Under the pieces are notes generated by a model. It worked only from the letters and a program-made list of their open reading frames with translations. It did not search any database and was not told where the DNA came from. Positions 12,355-25,445 of a stretch of DNA of 64,000 bases are shown here, piece by piece; the stretch's first letter is position 1, and the number at the start of each line of letters is the position of its first letter. The position numbers and the translations under genes are program-made. Source of the stretch: Kryptolebias marmoratus (taxonomy: Eukaryota > Chordata > Actinopteri > Cyprinodontiformes > Rivulidae); NCBI RefSeq assembly GCF_001649575.2, contig NC_051431.1:18595839-18659838 (forward strand), given 5' to 3'.

Positions 12355-12575
12355 GTCACCCTGATTCAAGGTAGCTGCTGCAGCTAATCAACCTTAGCAC
12401 AGATAAAATGGCTTCAACTCAGTCAATTTTAGATATTTAGCTACAATTTGATGAGGCAGTAGCTGAGGAGCATCCCCAACACATACTACAGCAGATCCAA
12501 CATTACCTTTGTTTAAAACTTTTGCATGCAAGATGGCAGACAACATGCATTTCCTGGAAGAATGTTATTTGTAAT
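12355..12575 (+). repeat. Dispersed repeat family A, copy 1
   Basis: Shares an ordered set of words with 22590-22765 (inverted), 36735-37045 and 51560-51965: 'gcagctaatcaaccttagc', 'actcagtcaattttagatat', 'agctacaatttgatg', and a distal 'aacatgcatttcctggaag' block that pairs with 'atatgcattcctccaagaat' at 37005. No coding capacity or terminal structure is obvious, so I leave it unclassified. Confidence 0.6.
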
Positions 12576-12666
12576 TTAGCTAAGGATATTTTAATATCAG
12601 GCTTACCCCTTCTTAAGCCCCCAAAAGAGAGAGAGAGATAGAGCTAGGTAGAGAAGTCCTTGTAAC

Positions 12667-12687
12667 TTTGAGTCAATTTGACTCAAA
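12667..12687. promoter_or_regulatory. Palindrome with twin AP-1 consensus sites
   Basis: A palindrome with 10-bp arms around one central base contains TGAGTCA at 12669-12675 and TGACTCA at 12679-12685. Both match the AP-1 (TPA-response) consensus and are one helical turn apart. Whether it is used is unknown; a chance occurrence is possible. Confidence 0.35.
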
Positions 12688-15600
12688 GGCCAAGGGAGGG
12701 TTAAACGTTGTGGATTCTCTGATCCCCCTGTCCATTAGACCTTCCAGTCAGGAAACTCCTCACCAGTGAGGTAACTATGCAGCTGGTCAAAACCCAACTT
12801 TGTCCAGAGGAATGTCACTGCTGTGTGAGAGAGGGAATGTACAATCTGGACACAGAAGGGTTACTTTTCATTGAGCTTTGGGTTACACCAAGTCAGTTAA
12901 ATGCATGCTGCCATGAACATCATTTACCAGGATTTTGAAGTCATACAGCTTGTACATACTGTATGCCTTTAGGTTCTCAAAGAACGGAAACACCTGAACA
13001 ATTGTTATGCAACATTCCCAAGATAAAATCTTCAGCAGGAATATGGAAAAGTTGGTTCTTGTTAGATTTGTTTCCACAAGACTTTTTTTTTTACTGAATA
13101 TAAGTGAATTTAAATAAACTGTTAACTCATTTATTGACTGTGAGCTGACAAGTACCAAGCTTTTTGTGTGCTTTGGAACAAGATGAACATCAACTTTAGC
13201 TGTCATTGTGTTGTCTGTTATCTCTTAAAGTAAATAATAATTTAAAGTTTTTTTGATAAAGAAAATCAGTATACTGTGGATTTTCTCATTTTTGTTGTTT
13301 GTTAGGGAATTTAAGTATGGACTGCATGTGTAGTTAATATATCTTCAAACTAGTTTCCTTTGATTTAAATTATACTGAGCTGTTTTATTTTTAAGTCCAT
13401 CATGCATAAACACATGTTGTAGAAAATGATCAGCAGAGACCACAGTCTCAGCGTACGTGCTCACACACACACACACACACAAAACAGTAAGCATGCAAGT
13501 TAAATCAAAAGTGTAAAAATATGTATACCATTACATGGAACCATGGAGAGAAAATGACAAATAAGAACCCGATCATCATGCCCTTAACAGTCAAAGAAGG
13601 CGCAATCAAAAGTCTGATTCCATTTTTAGAAAGACTTTACCAAAACCCATAAACACTACACACCATGCCAGACAATGAATAACATATAGCTAGCCAACAA
13701 AATGTGGGAACCAAATAAATAAATATTAAATTTTTAAATGAGGACAGAAATAAGACAAACATGTTTGTGAAATAATAAAAAAAATATAAAAAAAATAAAT
13801 ACATCAACAAGCTCATACACATTCATATTAGTAAATATTCAGTTAGTGAATGTTTAAGTATATTAAAATAATAATATACAATGTGTCGTATAGACAGACC
13901 ATTCTGGTATGATAGCTTGAGGTCAATCCATCATCTGCGTTTGTACTCAGTGTATGGGGGGAATCTGTGTGTTGGGGGTCACTAATAATCATGTGGCCTC
14001 TTAGAGTATATACGTCTTTAAATCTTTGTATTCTATTTTGACAAACATTTAAAAGGACAATGTATATATTTGTGTAATTTAGCTTATAAAGCTCTGTCTT
14101 AAACAGATAACAGTATTGCATGTCTACAGTAGAACTACCCTGTTTGCTGCAAGGCAAACCTTTTCTGTTTTTATTTTCTTGGTCTTCATTCTGTGCTTTC
14201 GATTCACTTTGTGTCTAAAATTCTGACATTGTCAGTAAGAATATTAAAATATATAAATATTCTTCTTTTCTTTTTCTTTTTTAACTATAAGAAGTTAAAG
14301 ATATTTTTAACTCTCCACAACAAATAAATGCCAGCCCACAGTAAAATTGTACACACAAAGATCTATTTTTTTAAAATAATGACAAATTAGAATGCTTTGA
14401 CCTGAAAATAATTTATTGTTACATTTAACATTAATAAATGGAATTTTATAAATCACTATATTTTTCATGTTTTATTTAGCATGTTTTATGCATATTACCA
14501 CAGTGTTCTGCACTATACGTGCATCTTGACCTATTTTACATATGAAAGCGAGTTATTAACCTGTTCTTTTGTAAATGAAGACTTTGATTTATAACTTATA
14601 AAATCTGTGCTTTGTCAGTTTGGAACAAATGATCCATAACTCCAGTTTAATGCCACTTTAAATTAAATATGCTTTCAATTTATCTGACAATGTCAATAAT
14701 TCAATAAAATAAAATAAAAAAGCTTTTTTTTTGTATTTTACAAGGAAAAAAATATGAGAACAGAAAAAGTGAATTAGAGACATAAATAATGATTATATGA
14801 TGTAGTCTAACTGAACACGTTTTGAATTATGTGTGTAACGATAGCTCAATACACTCTTTGAGGGGAACTAATATAACTATGAACTAATGAAAAACAAAGA
14901 TTTTTAACCAATTGAGATTTTTAACTCTTTTAACTCATGGATTTCAAACTTACACAAAAAAAAAAAAAAGTATTGCCCTGTTATTCCACACTGACACCTG
15001 ATCTCTGGTGTGTGAGTGTAAATCTTTCCTCCTGATATAAATGTATTGTTTACAAGGATTGGTATATGACCTTACAAAAAGAATGACGTAGAGTGTCATC
15101 ACAGAGGCATGGAAGTGAAGTGATGAGTGTGTGCGTGTGCATGTGTGAGTGTAAAGGTCGTACCATTTCTGTATAGAGAGAAAAACTGAGCTTTATAGGA
15201 ACATGACTAACAACATCAGTTTATGGAGCGCACTTTACTAGAAATAGTAAAACTCATGACTGATTCACATTGCACTGCTTCACTGACTGTAGTGTCTTTG
15301 AATTTACCGTCCAGGCATTTGGTTTGTGTGAGTTCATGCCTCACCTCTTTCAAAACAATTTAATGAAGGCTTTTGACTGAGAGAATGTAGTCTGTGTATA
15401 AAAAATAAACTAAACAATTAAATTCAAGGATATGCTAGTAGTATCAGGGATTTGGTAAGTACTATAAATTTAACTTACAGTGAAATGTTCCCTTGTTTTT
15501 AATTTATTTTTATTTTTTTTCTCTGCTTAATACACACAAAGAATATTTTACAAAGATAAACAGACATAAACCTTGTTGTCTACAACAGATTTCTGTCAGC

Positions 15601-17429
15601 TGGATTCCAGAAAAGCCAAGTATGAGATTAAAGTGGAGCCAAAAAGATGGGAGAACAGAGGTGTGACTGTGTGTCAGTGGGGATCTGCAGAAAGCAGCAG
15701 GAAGGAGATGTTACAGCACCTGGGAACGTTGTGACCAAGTCATTCAGGTTAGCTGGCACAGGCATACAATAACTGAAGGAAGGCTCTGCTGTCTTCAAAC
15801 CAATTGGCCAGCTGCTCCTGCTCACTCTGCAAGTTCCACAGAGTGTGCAAATTATTTATGGGCCCCAGAGCCCCTTATGTCAAAGTGGTTCACAACTTTA
15901 GTGAGCGTATGAAGCAGAAATGTTCTGCAGGTCAAAGTAAAAAGATTTACTGAAAAACAAAAGAAATAAAGAAAAAAAAACTGTGGCTATGAGACCAGTG
16001 CTCGAGGTGGATTTGGGAAATAAAAAGTACAAGAACTTTTGAGTTTTTGTCCTTAGTGTATCATCACTTTGTATAAACCTGCCGATACTCAGCATCAGTG
16101 TCACCAACTGTAAACTATGGACAAGTCATATAAACTACATTAATTGTGAGACATTGATAGACATGTCCTGCTCTAATCTGCTTCTGATTGGGTCGGATTT
16201 AGGGGATCAAGTTATGTATGACTCACAAGGAACAATGCACAAGTAGTACATTCTAGTTGTCTCTTTTAAAACAATCTAGAGCTAACTTTACCTTCAGCAA
16301 ATTCTTAAACATGAAAATATCAGAAGAAACAAGATGTGTTTATTAAAGACTTTGCACTGTAAAAACTAATGAAGCTACCTCCGTTTAGATGAAGCATATC
16401 CCAGAACAAAACCTGTAGGTTTGTGTTAAAGCAGCTTAATGAAGAACTTTTTGGGGGAAAAAATGAATCATTGTCAGAATAACAGATGCATGGAGGCATA
16501 CTGATCATTACCGTCATCCTTGGTGAGTCAAATATGACACAAGTATTCTATTCTTACAAATTATTTAATGTAATACCTATGAACTATAGTTTCAATTTTA
16601 GGTTCATATGTAGAGCACTTTTTTTTTTTTTACAAAAAGTAATGACTTTTTTTCTCATATGAAACGTGTGAAGAACTATATTTTACAAAATAACTGGAAT
16701 TTCTTATTTATAAATGAGTTACATTTATACACAGGCAGGCAGGAAGAACCCTTCAGCAGAATTTTTCTCAGGGTACCAGAATAGGTCAAGGTAGACTGTG
16801 ATCAGACATCAATAAAACTGTCCAAATAAATGAAAATGAACATGATACTGCTTTAAGCAGACAACATGACACCAACTTTTTACTGATAAGAAAATGAAAC
16901 AATGTGTACAAACTGGTTCTTCACTGTTTTATTGATTATAGAACCAAAGAAGACAATAGACAGCAGAAATATGACTGTTTCTGACTTACAGCCTGTCTGC
17001 CCTCTCACACACAAACAAAAAGAAAAAAAAACTCAAAATAAGTCAATTGGGAAAGAAACTACAGTTTATGTAGGGGACAGGCTAAAATGCTATACATGAC
17101 ATGACATTGTCTTAAAACACTTTTAAACTTAACCATAAATGTTGGAATCTGTAGCTCACTGTTTTTCCTGATTTATGTGAATATTTGTGTCAAATTACAC
17201 TGAATAAAAAAAGAGTAAGCAATTTTTTGGCCATTCACATCAATTTATATTTCTTCAAATATGACTCATTGGATGAATCATGAGCCTTTTAACACCTGCC
17301 ATTCTGAATGACACCTTAAAAACAAGCTATATTTTAACAGTAAATACAACACAAATTTCTTATTTATTTATTACTTACTGGCTCTAAACTGTCCTTTATT
17401 GTTTATGTCTAAAACTAAAGAATGAACAG
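12688..17429. other. Long AT-rich non-coding stretch
   Basis: No gene seen. Local features are a (CA)n tract (13462-13481), an A-run near 14955-14969 and a T12 run near 16619. The block 15640-15870 is more GC-balanced and includes 'ccaattggccagctgctcct', so it could be a conserved non-coding element, but I have no comparison to show it. Open frames reach 107 codons without domains. Confidence 0.5.
13462..13481. repeat. (CA)n microsatellite
   Basis: Pure CA run directly visible. Confidence 0.9.
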
Positions 17430-17436
17430 CTGACTC

Positions 17437-17946
17437 TGTCATAATGCGTGGAGACAGAGGCGAACCCAGGACGCAGACTCATAGTTCAAAAAGAAACTAA
17501 TTTATTAACTAAAATAAACTGACAAAACAAAAGGGCTGATGAGGCAGTAAAACTAACAATAACAAAAATCCAAATTCAAAACAAGAGACAAAGCGAGGTA
17601 TAACAAGACGAGACAACAGTGGACAAAGTGGAAAATACAGCATGGAACGGAATGACCCAGTAGGGAATGAACAACAAAGACCGGTATTTAAAGGCTGAGG
17701 ATCAGGAGGAAAATGGGCACAGGTGAGTGATTACAAGCAGGTGAGAATGATGGCAATGATTGAGTAGTCATGGTAATGTGGGTGTGGCATGAGAAACTGG
17801 AAAGTAACTGAACAGCAAGGAAAGAGAGAAGGAGGCGTGGCAAGTTACTAGGGAGGTGAAAGTGACAAGATATGAACACAAATCCAAAAGACAAACACAG
17901 CAGAACAAGAACTAGAAAACCACCAAACAAAACACCAAAACTTTGA
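17437..17946. mobile_element. 510-bp LTR-like or MITE-like element with 7-bp target duplication
   Basis: The element starts TGTCATAATG and ends near AAAACTTTGA, flanked on both sides by CTGACTC (17430-17436 and 17947-17953). Its interior has 'gaacccaggacgcagactca', an A-rich section, and 'ggcacaggtgagtgattac', an arrangement I recall from an abundant fish repeat bounded by TGTCATG...CATGACA. A TG...CA boundary and short target duplication would fit a solo LTR, but a non-autonomous DNA transposon is equally possible. No coding capacity. A more diverged relative is nested at about 47050-47416. Confidence 0.65.
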
Positions 17947-17953
17947 CTGACTC

Positions 17954-20900
17954 AGATTTTGAAATACATCCTCTAAGAGCACAAGGATGTTGTGAGAACT
18001 TCATATTTATTGTAAGTCTGCTGCCAGTTAAGCTACTGTATGGATTTAAAAAAAAATGGCTCATCAAATCTATTTCAGGTCTTTATGCTGATATATGTTT
18101 TTATCTTCCAAAAATATCTGATAGTTTTTCAAGAAATGTACGTAAAAATAGGTAAACTCTTCCTTCAAATTCTTGGTTTTACCTATGAGGACAAAAAAAT
18201 TTACCTAGTTGTCTTAAAAAATAGATAAAAACAGTCTCACATGTCATAATCTTGTTAATCTAAAATCAAAAACAAAAAAACACCGTTGGGCTTCAAAGGT
18301 TCCATGGTTCTCACAACCTCTCCATATACCCCCTTTTATCAAGCTTGATCCTAGTAGCAATCCGACAGTGTTGAGATCTATGCCCTTATCCTAAATGCCA
18401 TGTTCCAGTAAGCTATTTCTCATCACTAAGTCCTGGTTTGCCAACATCTGATGCAGACCAGGTGACGTCTGAATTGGCAAGGCTTCATTTCTGGCTGTCG
18501 TTCACAAAGGTATGGTTGTATAGACCAGAGTTTAAACCATTTCCATCCCAAAGGTGAGCAACATCACTGCTCCACCCAGCCAGGTATCTTGGAATGTTTT
18601 TTTCCCTCAAAAGCAAAACTTTGGAAATTACAAAGAGTGTATTTTTTTTAGACAAAGATCATGCATAGTGACACAATATTTATTTAAGTTTGCCTCATAC
18701 GACCTTCTTGAGTTTACTAATGAGGATAGTAAAGAGCAATGTAAACTTTTCACTTGAGTGGAAAATGTTCATGTGCCACGCTCTTCCATCATGACAAAGA
18801 TAGAAGACTCCTAAATACCATCCTGTCCTGCACTCCATACACACACATGATCTGTGGATATATCTCAACAAACAGCTACCATTTCTGTTACCAATTCTTT
18901 GGATATTTGTTTATTGTTTGATGTAGATTGAAATGCTCACACATGCAATACCCACACATGCAAACAACCACCATCATAAAACAATATACAAGAATTGTGG
19001 CATATAACACAAGAATATACAATCCCAAACAATCAGATCATTGTTGATATGCACAAACAGTATAGTCACAACTGAAGAAAATTAAAAGGTATTTGATTTT
19101 GGATAAGTGTATATAATCAATTCATGTGATGATGATAGATGTCTTCTTTAGCAGCACCTTTGCATTACAAAGACAATGAAAGACAATAGATGGGGCTGAG
19201 TTTTGTCAGTAAATGGAAAGAGATAGCTGCTGTTTCAGGACTCCTTAAAGAATGTCTCATGAATGTGGACTTCCAACCAAATCTATTGATTACAGAGCTT
19301 GTCTAGCTAGCAGGTAATGAACTTCATATTTGTGTTTGCTGTCCATTATGATGTTTGCAGAAAAGAACAAACAGTTCAGACTAATGAGTCTTTCTGCCTT
19401 TGATGCTTTAGGATCAAATATAAAATGTCTTACCTGCTTAGAAATTTAATCACTGAATCAAAATCTCAAGAAAAAAGTTACAAGCATCAAAAAAAAAAGT
19501 TTCTGCAAAAAATATCTAGCATTGAATAAGGTTTCTAAAGGTTTTAGACATCTTGTTTTGTGTGCAATGTTGCTGTTGTGGTTTCATATTAACAGTCTGA
19601 ATTTGTTTACTCCAATTTCTGTGTTAAAAGGAGTATATATCTAGTAACTTTTTTTTTAATTTTAGAAAGTGTATTACTGTCATTATGTTTGGGAGATCCT
19701 CAAATTCATTAAATAGTAAAAGCAGGGTAGTTTATAAACAATAAGTAAAGTAAACATAGATGGTATATAATTTATGCATTCACTTTGAAGTATGTGTCAG
19801 TTCAGACTGTCATCTGATTCATTTTCATATTAGAACAACAATTATTTTTCTATAACAATAAAATATGTTAGCTTTCCCAAATTAGATGAAGAAAGAGTTA
19901 TAGCTGGAGATCAAGGAGCTTAACCCTTCTCAAATTTAAAATTGCTATCAAATTGCTCTAAAAAAAACAAAAAAAACTTTTACTGATTATTTACAAAATC
20001 TGCACTTTGCTAATTTGGAACAGTTTATACATTTAGTAGGTGTGGCACTTTTTGCCCCTACTCCAAGTTGCTTTACCGTGTTGATTCAATTGCCTGTAAA
20101 GGACAAACTTAACAATGGCTCTTAAGCATTTTTTTTTTTTTTACACAATTGTTTTTTCCTATATATAAAAAGACAGTATTTTATGTCCTGTTAGAAAAAA
20201 AAAATATATATATATATATTGATATTTGTAATACTTTGTAATTTTACTAAGTGTACATAATGAGATCCTATGCTCTTAAAAATGCTGTGGTGTTTGCTAC
20301 TAAGAAGAGCTGGTGATATTCATAATTGAAATAAAATAATTTTGTTTCAAATAAATACCTTTTAAATGTGTAATAATGAAAGGATAACTTATTAGACTTT
20401 TTAGAAAGCTGAATAAGTCTGTCACGGTAATTACTTAATTGTGTTGTTGTGATATTTGTAACAGTCTTAATCATGTCCTACGAGTCATAATTGTCTTTTT
20501 TAACATTATAAAAAAAACAGCTGGAAGATGACAATGAAAGTAATTTTTCACTGTTTTCAATCATTTATAGAGTTGAACAGCTGACTGATGAAATAATTGA
20601 GTTGGTGTCATTTGAATTAAGTTGTTTTAATCTAGTGTTTTGCAGCAAACATGCTACAGTTAATAGATGGTTTTGTCCTTGTTGTTCGCAAAGCACAAAA
20701 GGTAAACAGAACTGTGATGGGTTTTTATGTCTCGCTATTTAATGTCACTGAATGTTTTTTTTTCTTATTTGTGGATAATTTATTAAAATACTAAACAACT
20801 ATTGCTCATAGTGGCATGAAAAGAAAGGTTAAAAGATTGATCATTTTATATTCCTAATTATCTGTGTGACAATCAACCATCGGCCAAATTTTACAACTTT

Positions 20901-21806
20901 GACAACCTCAAAGTCACAAACAACATATACACTAGTTTTCAAAACTGCTTATTACAATGACAATGAAAAAGTCAAATCCATGTATGGCGATGAACAGCAC
21001 TGAGATTTACTGAAGTGCTTTTGGGAAAAGAACCTCATTACAAACATAAACACACAGAGAAAGGTTTCACTGAGTGTTTAGATTTATCCCAATGCTCCAG
21101 GGAGTTTCTGTCTCATTATTCTGTATGATATGTTGGCTGGCTACATTCTTAAACTGAGGCCAGTTGCTGTGAGCCCACCAGAGATTTTAGTATTGGCTCC
21201 TTCATTGCTTCTTATTTCTCAGCTTCAGCCAGGGACTGACTACATCAGAAAGCAGTCTGGCCACCTAGTCATTTTGGAGCTGAAAAGTCAAACACATCAA
21301 CATGTTTTATGCATAAACACGTAAACAGAGTCACATAGAGAGGCAGGGGGAAAAAAAATCCCTACGGCTGCTTGCTTACTCCCTAAACACACACATAACT
21401 TAATTTTTAATTATTAAAATGCAGTCTTGGGTATAAAGTGGTAAAACAAATGAGATCACTCTGCACTGTCATTGCCAATGTGCCTGTGTCAGATGTTGAA
21501 CTATACACACACACACACATACACACAGTTTTGGCTCAGATAAGCAACAAGATGGCACCTCTTGTTGAATTGATATCAATAATTGGCCAGCGAGATATTT
21601 ACACTCCCCTTTAATCAGGGGGAACAGATGGCATCAAGGTTTGTGAACTGTGTCCATCCCTTTAACCAAGCCCCAAGTCTTGGCAGTGAGAGAAAACAGG
21701 CTTTGCACTGGACAGCTGGGGAAGATGAGGGCAGGAAAAAAGAGACAATAGAGGTCCATGAATTGAAGACAGATAAAGTGACAGTCCTAACAACCTAATT
21801 AAAGAT

Positions 21807-21810
<4 letters not shown>
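17954..21810. other. AT-rich non-coding stretch
   Basis: No gene seen. The segment 18290-18600 is less AT-rich and looks unique. An A-run runs into (TA)n near 20193-20219. The segment 21550-21790 is GC-balanced and includes 'caataattggccagcgagat', which has the look of a conserved element but is untested. A short CA tract is at 21503-21528. Confidence 0.5.
21503..21528. repeat. (CA)n microsatellite, interrupted
   Basis: Near-pure CA run with one T interruption, directly visible. Confidence 0.85.
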
Positions 21811-21852
<42 letters not shown>

Positions 21853-21853
21853 G
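21811..21853. repeat. (AT)n plus (GTAT)n compound microsatellite
   Basis: An AT run of about 30 bp followed by GTATGTATGTATG. It directly abuts a copy of the teleost 'ctggtgcc' repeat family, as microsatellites often do at retroposon tails. Confidence 0.9.
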
Positions 21854-21854
21854 A

Positions 21855-22058
21855 ACCATTTTCTGTACCAGATCAATCCTGTTCAGGTTGCCAGTCCATT
21901 ACAGGGCCAGACATGTAGAAAATAGATATGATCTAATATGCATTCATTTGGACTGTGGGGGGAAATCAGAGTACCAAAAGAAGCCTCAGTTGAGATTTGA
22001 ACCCTTTAATCTCTTTCTCTGTAAGTCGTCAGCCCTACCTACTGTACTGCTGGGCCTC
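21855..22058 (-). repeat. Teleost 'ctggtgcctatctccagc' repeat, copy 2 (diverged)
   Basis: This copy retains the parts missing from the others: 'gccagtccattacagggcc', 'tttggactgtggggggaaat', 'cagagtaccaaaagaagcct', 'gatttgaaccctttaat' and a terminal 'gtcgtcagccctacctact'. The order matches the family consensus as I know it, in the same orientation as copies 1, 3 and 4. It is heavily diverged. Confidence 0.65.
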
Positions 22059-22589
22059 TGTCTGTGGTGGCATTTATTTATTCATTTTTATTTTCCTATA
22101 CTGTTAAAGATTATATAAATTTTAAAAACATCGGCAAAGCAATGTAAGTGGTAGTAAGTTTGTGGAAACATTGAAGTTAGATTTATTTATTTAACTACGT
22201 ACTTATTTTATATGCTTTTATTAATGTGACCAATTTCTTTAGTTCCCACGTGTGTCCTGAGTAGACATAGGCTGGTTTTTAGAGGGTTTTTTATATATAT
22301 ATTTTTTTTTACTAAGATTCCAGAGACGATGCTTTTTCAAGTTGTATGCACTATAACTTGAAACACCCCTCCCCCACATTTCTGCAGCTGTCAGTCAGCT
22401 GAGTTTGACAGTAAACAGAAGGAAATTCTCCCAAACTTTTCCTCTCAGTAAGAAAAATACAAGGTCAGATGCAAGACCTTTAAACTAAGATAATTTTATC
22501 ATGAGAACCAACACAGCTACAGTCATTTTGGACAAATGTTGTAAATGACTTTTTGAAATCTCATGTAAAACCTTGCAAGATTTGTTAGT
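22059..22589. other. AT-rich spacer
   Basis: No gene seen. It contains a T-rich run near 22281-22310 and otherwise ordinary sequence. Confidence 0.5.
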
Positions 22590-22765
22590 GCTCAGAGTAT
22601 GAGTTGCGGATGACTCCCAGCACCTACCATTACAAATTTTAGGCCAATATATTAAACTGACTGAGTTATAGCCTTTTTATTTGTTTTCTAACCTTGTTTA
22701 GCTGTGGTGGGCATCTTGAATTGGGTTGATATCGAAAGTTGATCTGTTGTAGATGCTTAATTGAA
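22590..22765 (-). repeat. Dispersed repeat family A, copy 2 (inverted)
   Basis: Read on the minus strand it contains 'aattcaagatgcccaccaca', 'ggctataactcagtcagttt' and 'gcctaaaatttgtaatggta'. These align in order with the family A copies at 12355, 36735 and 51560. This is the only inverted copy in the window. Confidence 0.6.
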
Positions 22766-24584
22766 ATAGTTCATCATATATTTTGCGAACACAACAGAAG
22801 AATGAACACACACAGAGATATGGTTTAAGACATAAATGCCCTTTAAGCTTTGGTGATAACAAACATTTGTAACAAGCTACCAGAGTTAATCAGTACAACA
22901 GCCTAATGCAGGCTTGTTACAAATAACCTAGCTAATGAGCTAGCTAACATCAGCTTGTCAAGTTCCCAACATTGCTTTACAAAAATCAGATTGAAAGAGA
23001 AGTACTATTACTCTGAACAATGAGTACTTATACTTCAGTAATTTAAGTAAATTTGGTTAGCTTTTATTCAATATTACTATTTATGTTTTCCAACTTTCTT
23101 TACATTTGGTAAACATCTTTTAGAATATCCAGCTGGCTCACTGGCGTTTCAGCTGATTGCTGATTTAACAGAGAGCACAAATGTCAACATTTTCACCTGT
23201 GGTCTTACTTTTATTTGTATCCCTGCATTGAAATGTCTAAAAAAGTGTTAGAGCCAAAATTACTCTCAGTATGAGGCAATATGCCATCCACTTCATGCCA
23301 TGTCATTTTGGTTTATGTCATGTTCACTTCAGAAATTATATGAAATTAAAAATGTATTTAGACTTTCATGTTTTAATCCTATGATGACTTTACATTCCCC
23401 CTTCGGGTGTTTGTATCTTCTGCCTTCAGGAGTTACACTTGAAATGAAAGAATGCCATGTTACCGATCTTTTAAAAACCCTCCTCTTACACCTATGGCTG
23501 ACAGATGCTTTGAGGTATTTGCCCGTTCACACACCCTCACTAACCAGACCAGTCTCACAGACCTCAAGTACACAAACACACAAAAACATGCAAATAAATA
23601 CCAGCATACACTAATCCTGAGCTGAGACTTGGAATGGCAGTAATACATTTCTATGGAACTGCTCTAGATGGCAAATTGCATAGATGCAACTTGGGAAAAA
23701 CCTTTATATTGTTCAGGGGATTAAATCTTCCTCTAAGCCCAGATCAAATTTCTGATTGTTCCCGCTGCCGCTTCAAAGCTGAACAAAAACACACACATGA
23801 ACACACACCATACACTCTGATGATATGGATTAATCCTTCAGACTTCTTGTCAAGTAGCCCATATTCTCAACTTTCATCACACTGTGTATTTCATCTGTTC
23901 TCGTATTCATGAATATTTCACTGTAGCAAGAAATCTTTGATTTTACCATTTTTAATTAAATCTACAGTGAGCCAACATCCTAAACTAAAATCTTTATAAT
24001 TGGAACAAAATAGGCTGAGTATCTTGAATATCTTAAGGTTTGCATAAAAAAGGAGAAAAGAGAAGATCAGGTAGAGTTTGTTAGGGTCTTATAATATTAA
24101 TGTTGTTTTAATAATAATTTACAGAGCCCTACAGGAAATATGGGTTGAAATAAATCTGAGGTTGGAAGAATTTGTTCCCTCAGTTAAAAAAAACTGCACA
24201 TAAATTTGCAGTACCATTAGTTTTTGGCGGCTTGTTTATAAGTTAGTAAACCTGGGAACAAAAAATTGTCTAACTTTTTAATGTTATTGAACCCAATCAT
24301 AGACATATTGTTTGCTCTCAAACAGAATGACATTTGTCTGTCAAATGTGTTAATTGCTTCATTATCGCTTTGAGACTGTGTTCTCCTGTGTACAATGGGT
24401 TACAGAAGTATTCTCCTATTGGCATTCTCTGTTTTGCTCCGTCTTGCTGTCCAAACTGTAATTTGAAAGATTTATGTTTGTGTAAGGGTGGGGTATGTTG
24501 CATCTTTTTATTTACCCAGCATAATGACCACTTCAAAGATGCAATTTGTTCTTATTTACTTTCTGAAACAGACAAGAAATGAAA
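22766..24584. other. Non-coding stretch
   Basis: No gene seen. The block 23630-23790 is GC-balanced, low in simple repeats and possibly conserved. Frames of 104 and 92 codons (23300-23614, 23634-23912) show no domain. Confidence 0.5.
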
Positions 24585-25445
24585 TTAAAATTCAGAAAAC
24601 TTGAGCATGCATAAGTATTACCTCCCCAAAGTGAATACTTTGTAGAGCCACTTCTTGCAACAGTTATAGCAGTAGGTTTCTTGAGGTACATCAGGCTCAG
24701 CATATCTAGCCACAGGATTTTTTCTATTCCCATTTCTCATAGTGAAATTGTTCCAGCTGCTTTGAAGTGGATGAATGTTGCTTGTGATTCTTCATTGGAT
24801 TGAATTCTAGGCTTTTACTGGTCTATTGCAGGACATTTAACTGTTTTCTCCTTAAACGTTTTGTTTTAACAGTGTGTTTAGAGTCATTGTCTCACTGAAA
24901 GGTCAAATTCCATCCAAGGCCCAAATCTTTAAAAGACTCAACAGAATTCCCTCAAGAAATTGGTCTTGGGTTTGTCAGACATTGTGTTGCCCTTCATCAT
25001 CAAAAGGTTTAATTTTTGTCTCATCTGACCACAGCACATTCTTTCACATGCTTCATTATACCTTTTGACAATTTCCAAACAGTCTGTATTTTTTCTTTAT
25101 TTTTTTTTCTTTCTTTAAGAACTGAATTGTATTTTCCTGGTCAGTCTTACATGACGTTCAGCTCTACACATTATGCAACTTATAGTGGTTCTATGGAGAG
25201 ATACTTCCATCTCTGCAGAAGAGCTTCCCAGCTCTGGCAGGCACATTTTTGACCTTTAGTCTGCTTCTCTGATTAATGCCCTCGTTGCCCAGTTCATAAA
25301 TTTTGGTGACAGGCTCTCCCTTAAAAGGTTTGCTGTGGTGGCATATCTTTACATTTTCTAATAATGGATTTAAATTCCAGGTTGTAAGACAATAAAACAA
25401 AGAGAATACCAATGAGGGTAATTAATTTTGCAAACCATTGTATTT
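24585..25445 (-). pseudogene. Tc1/mariner-like transposon, decayed transposase
   Basis: This is a relic of a Tc1-type DNA transposon whose transposase would have cut and pasted the element at TA sites. Read on the minus strand, the transposase N-terminal part lies at about 25190-25420: a helix-turn-helix/linker region around 'LLENVK', then 'LIREAD'-like residues and the 'SLHRTTIS' motif characteristic of the second DNA-binding subdomain. The plus strand between 24860 and 25060 carries the complement of the middle region ('gtctcatctgaccacagcac'), and 24600-24800 carries the C-terminal and 3' flanking part ('cataagtatt', 'gtgaatactttgtagagcca'). Frames are broken by several indels and stops and no intact catalytic DDE domain survives. 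Terminal inverted repeats are not clear; the right edge is near 'aattttgcaaaccattgtat'. The family call rests on recall of fish Tc1 sequences. Confidence 0.8.
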
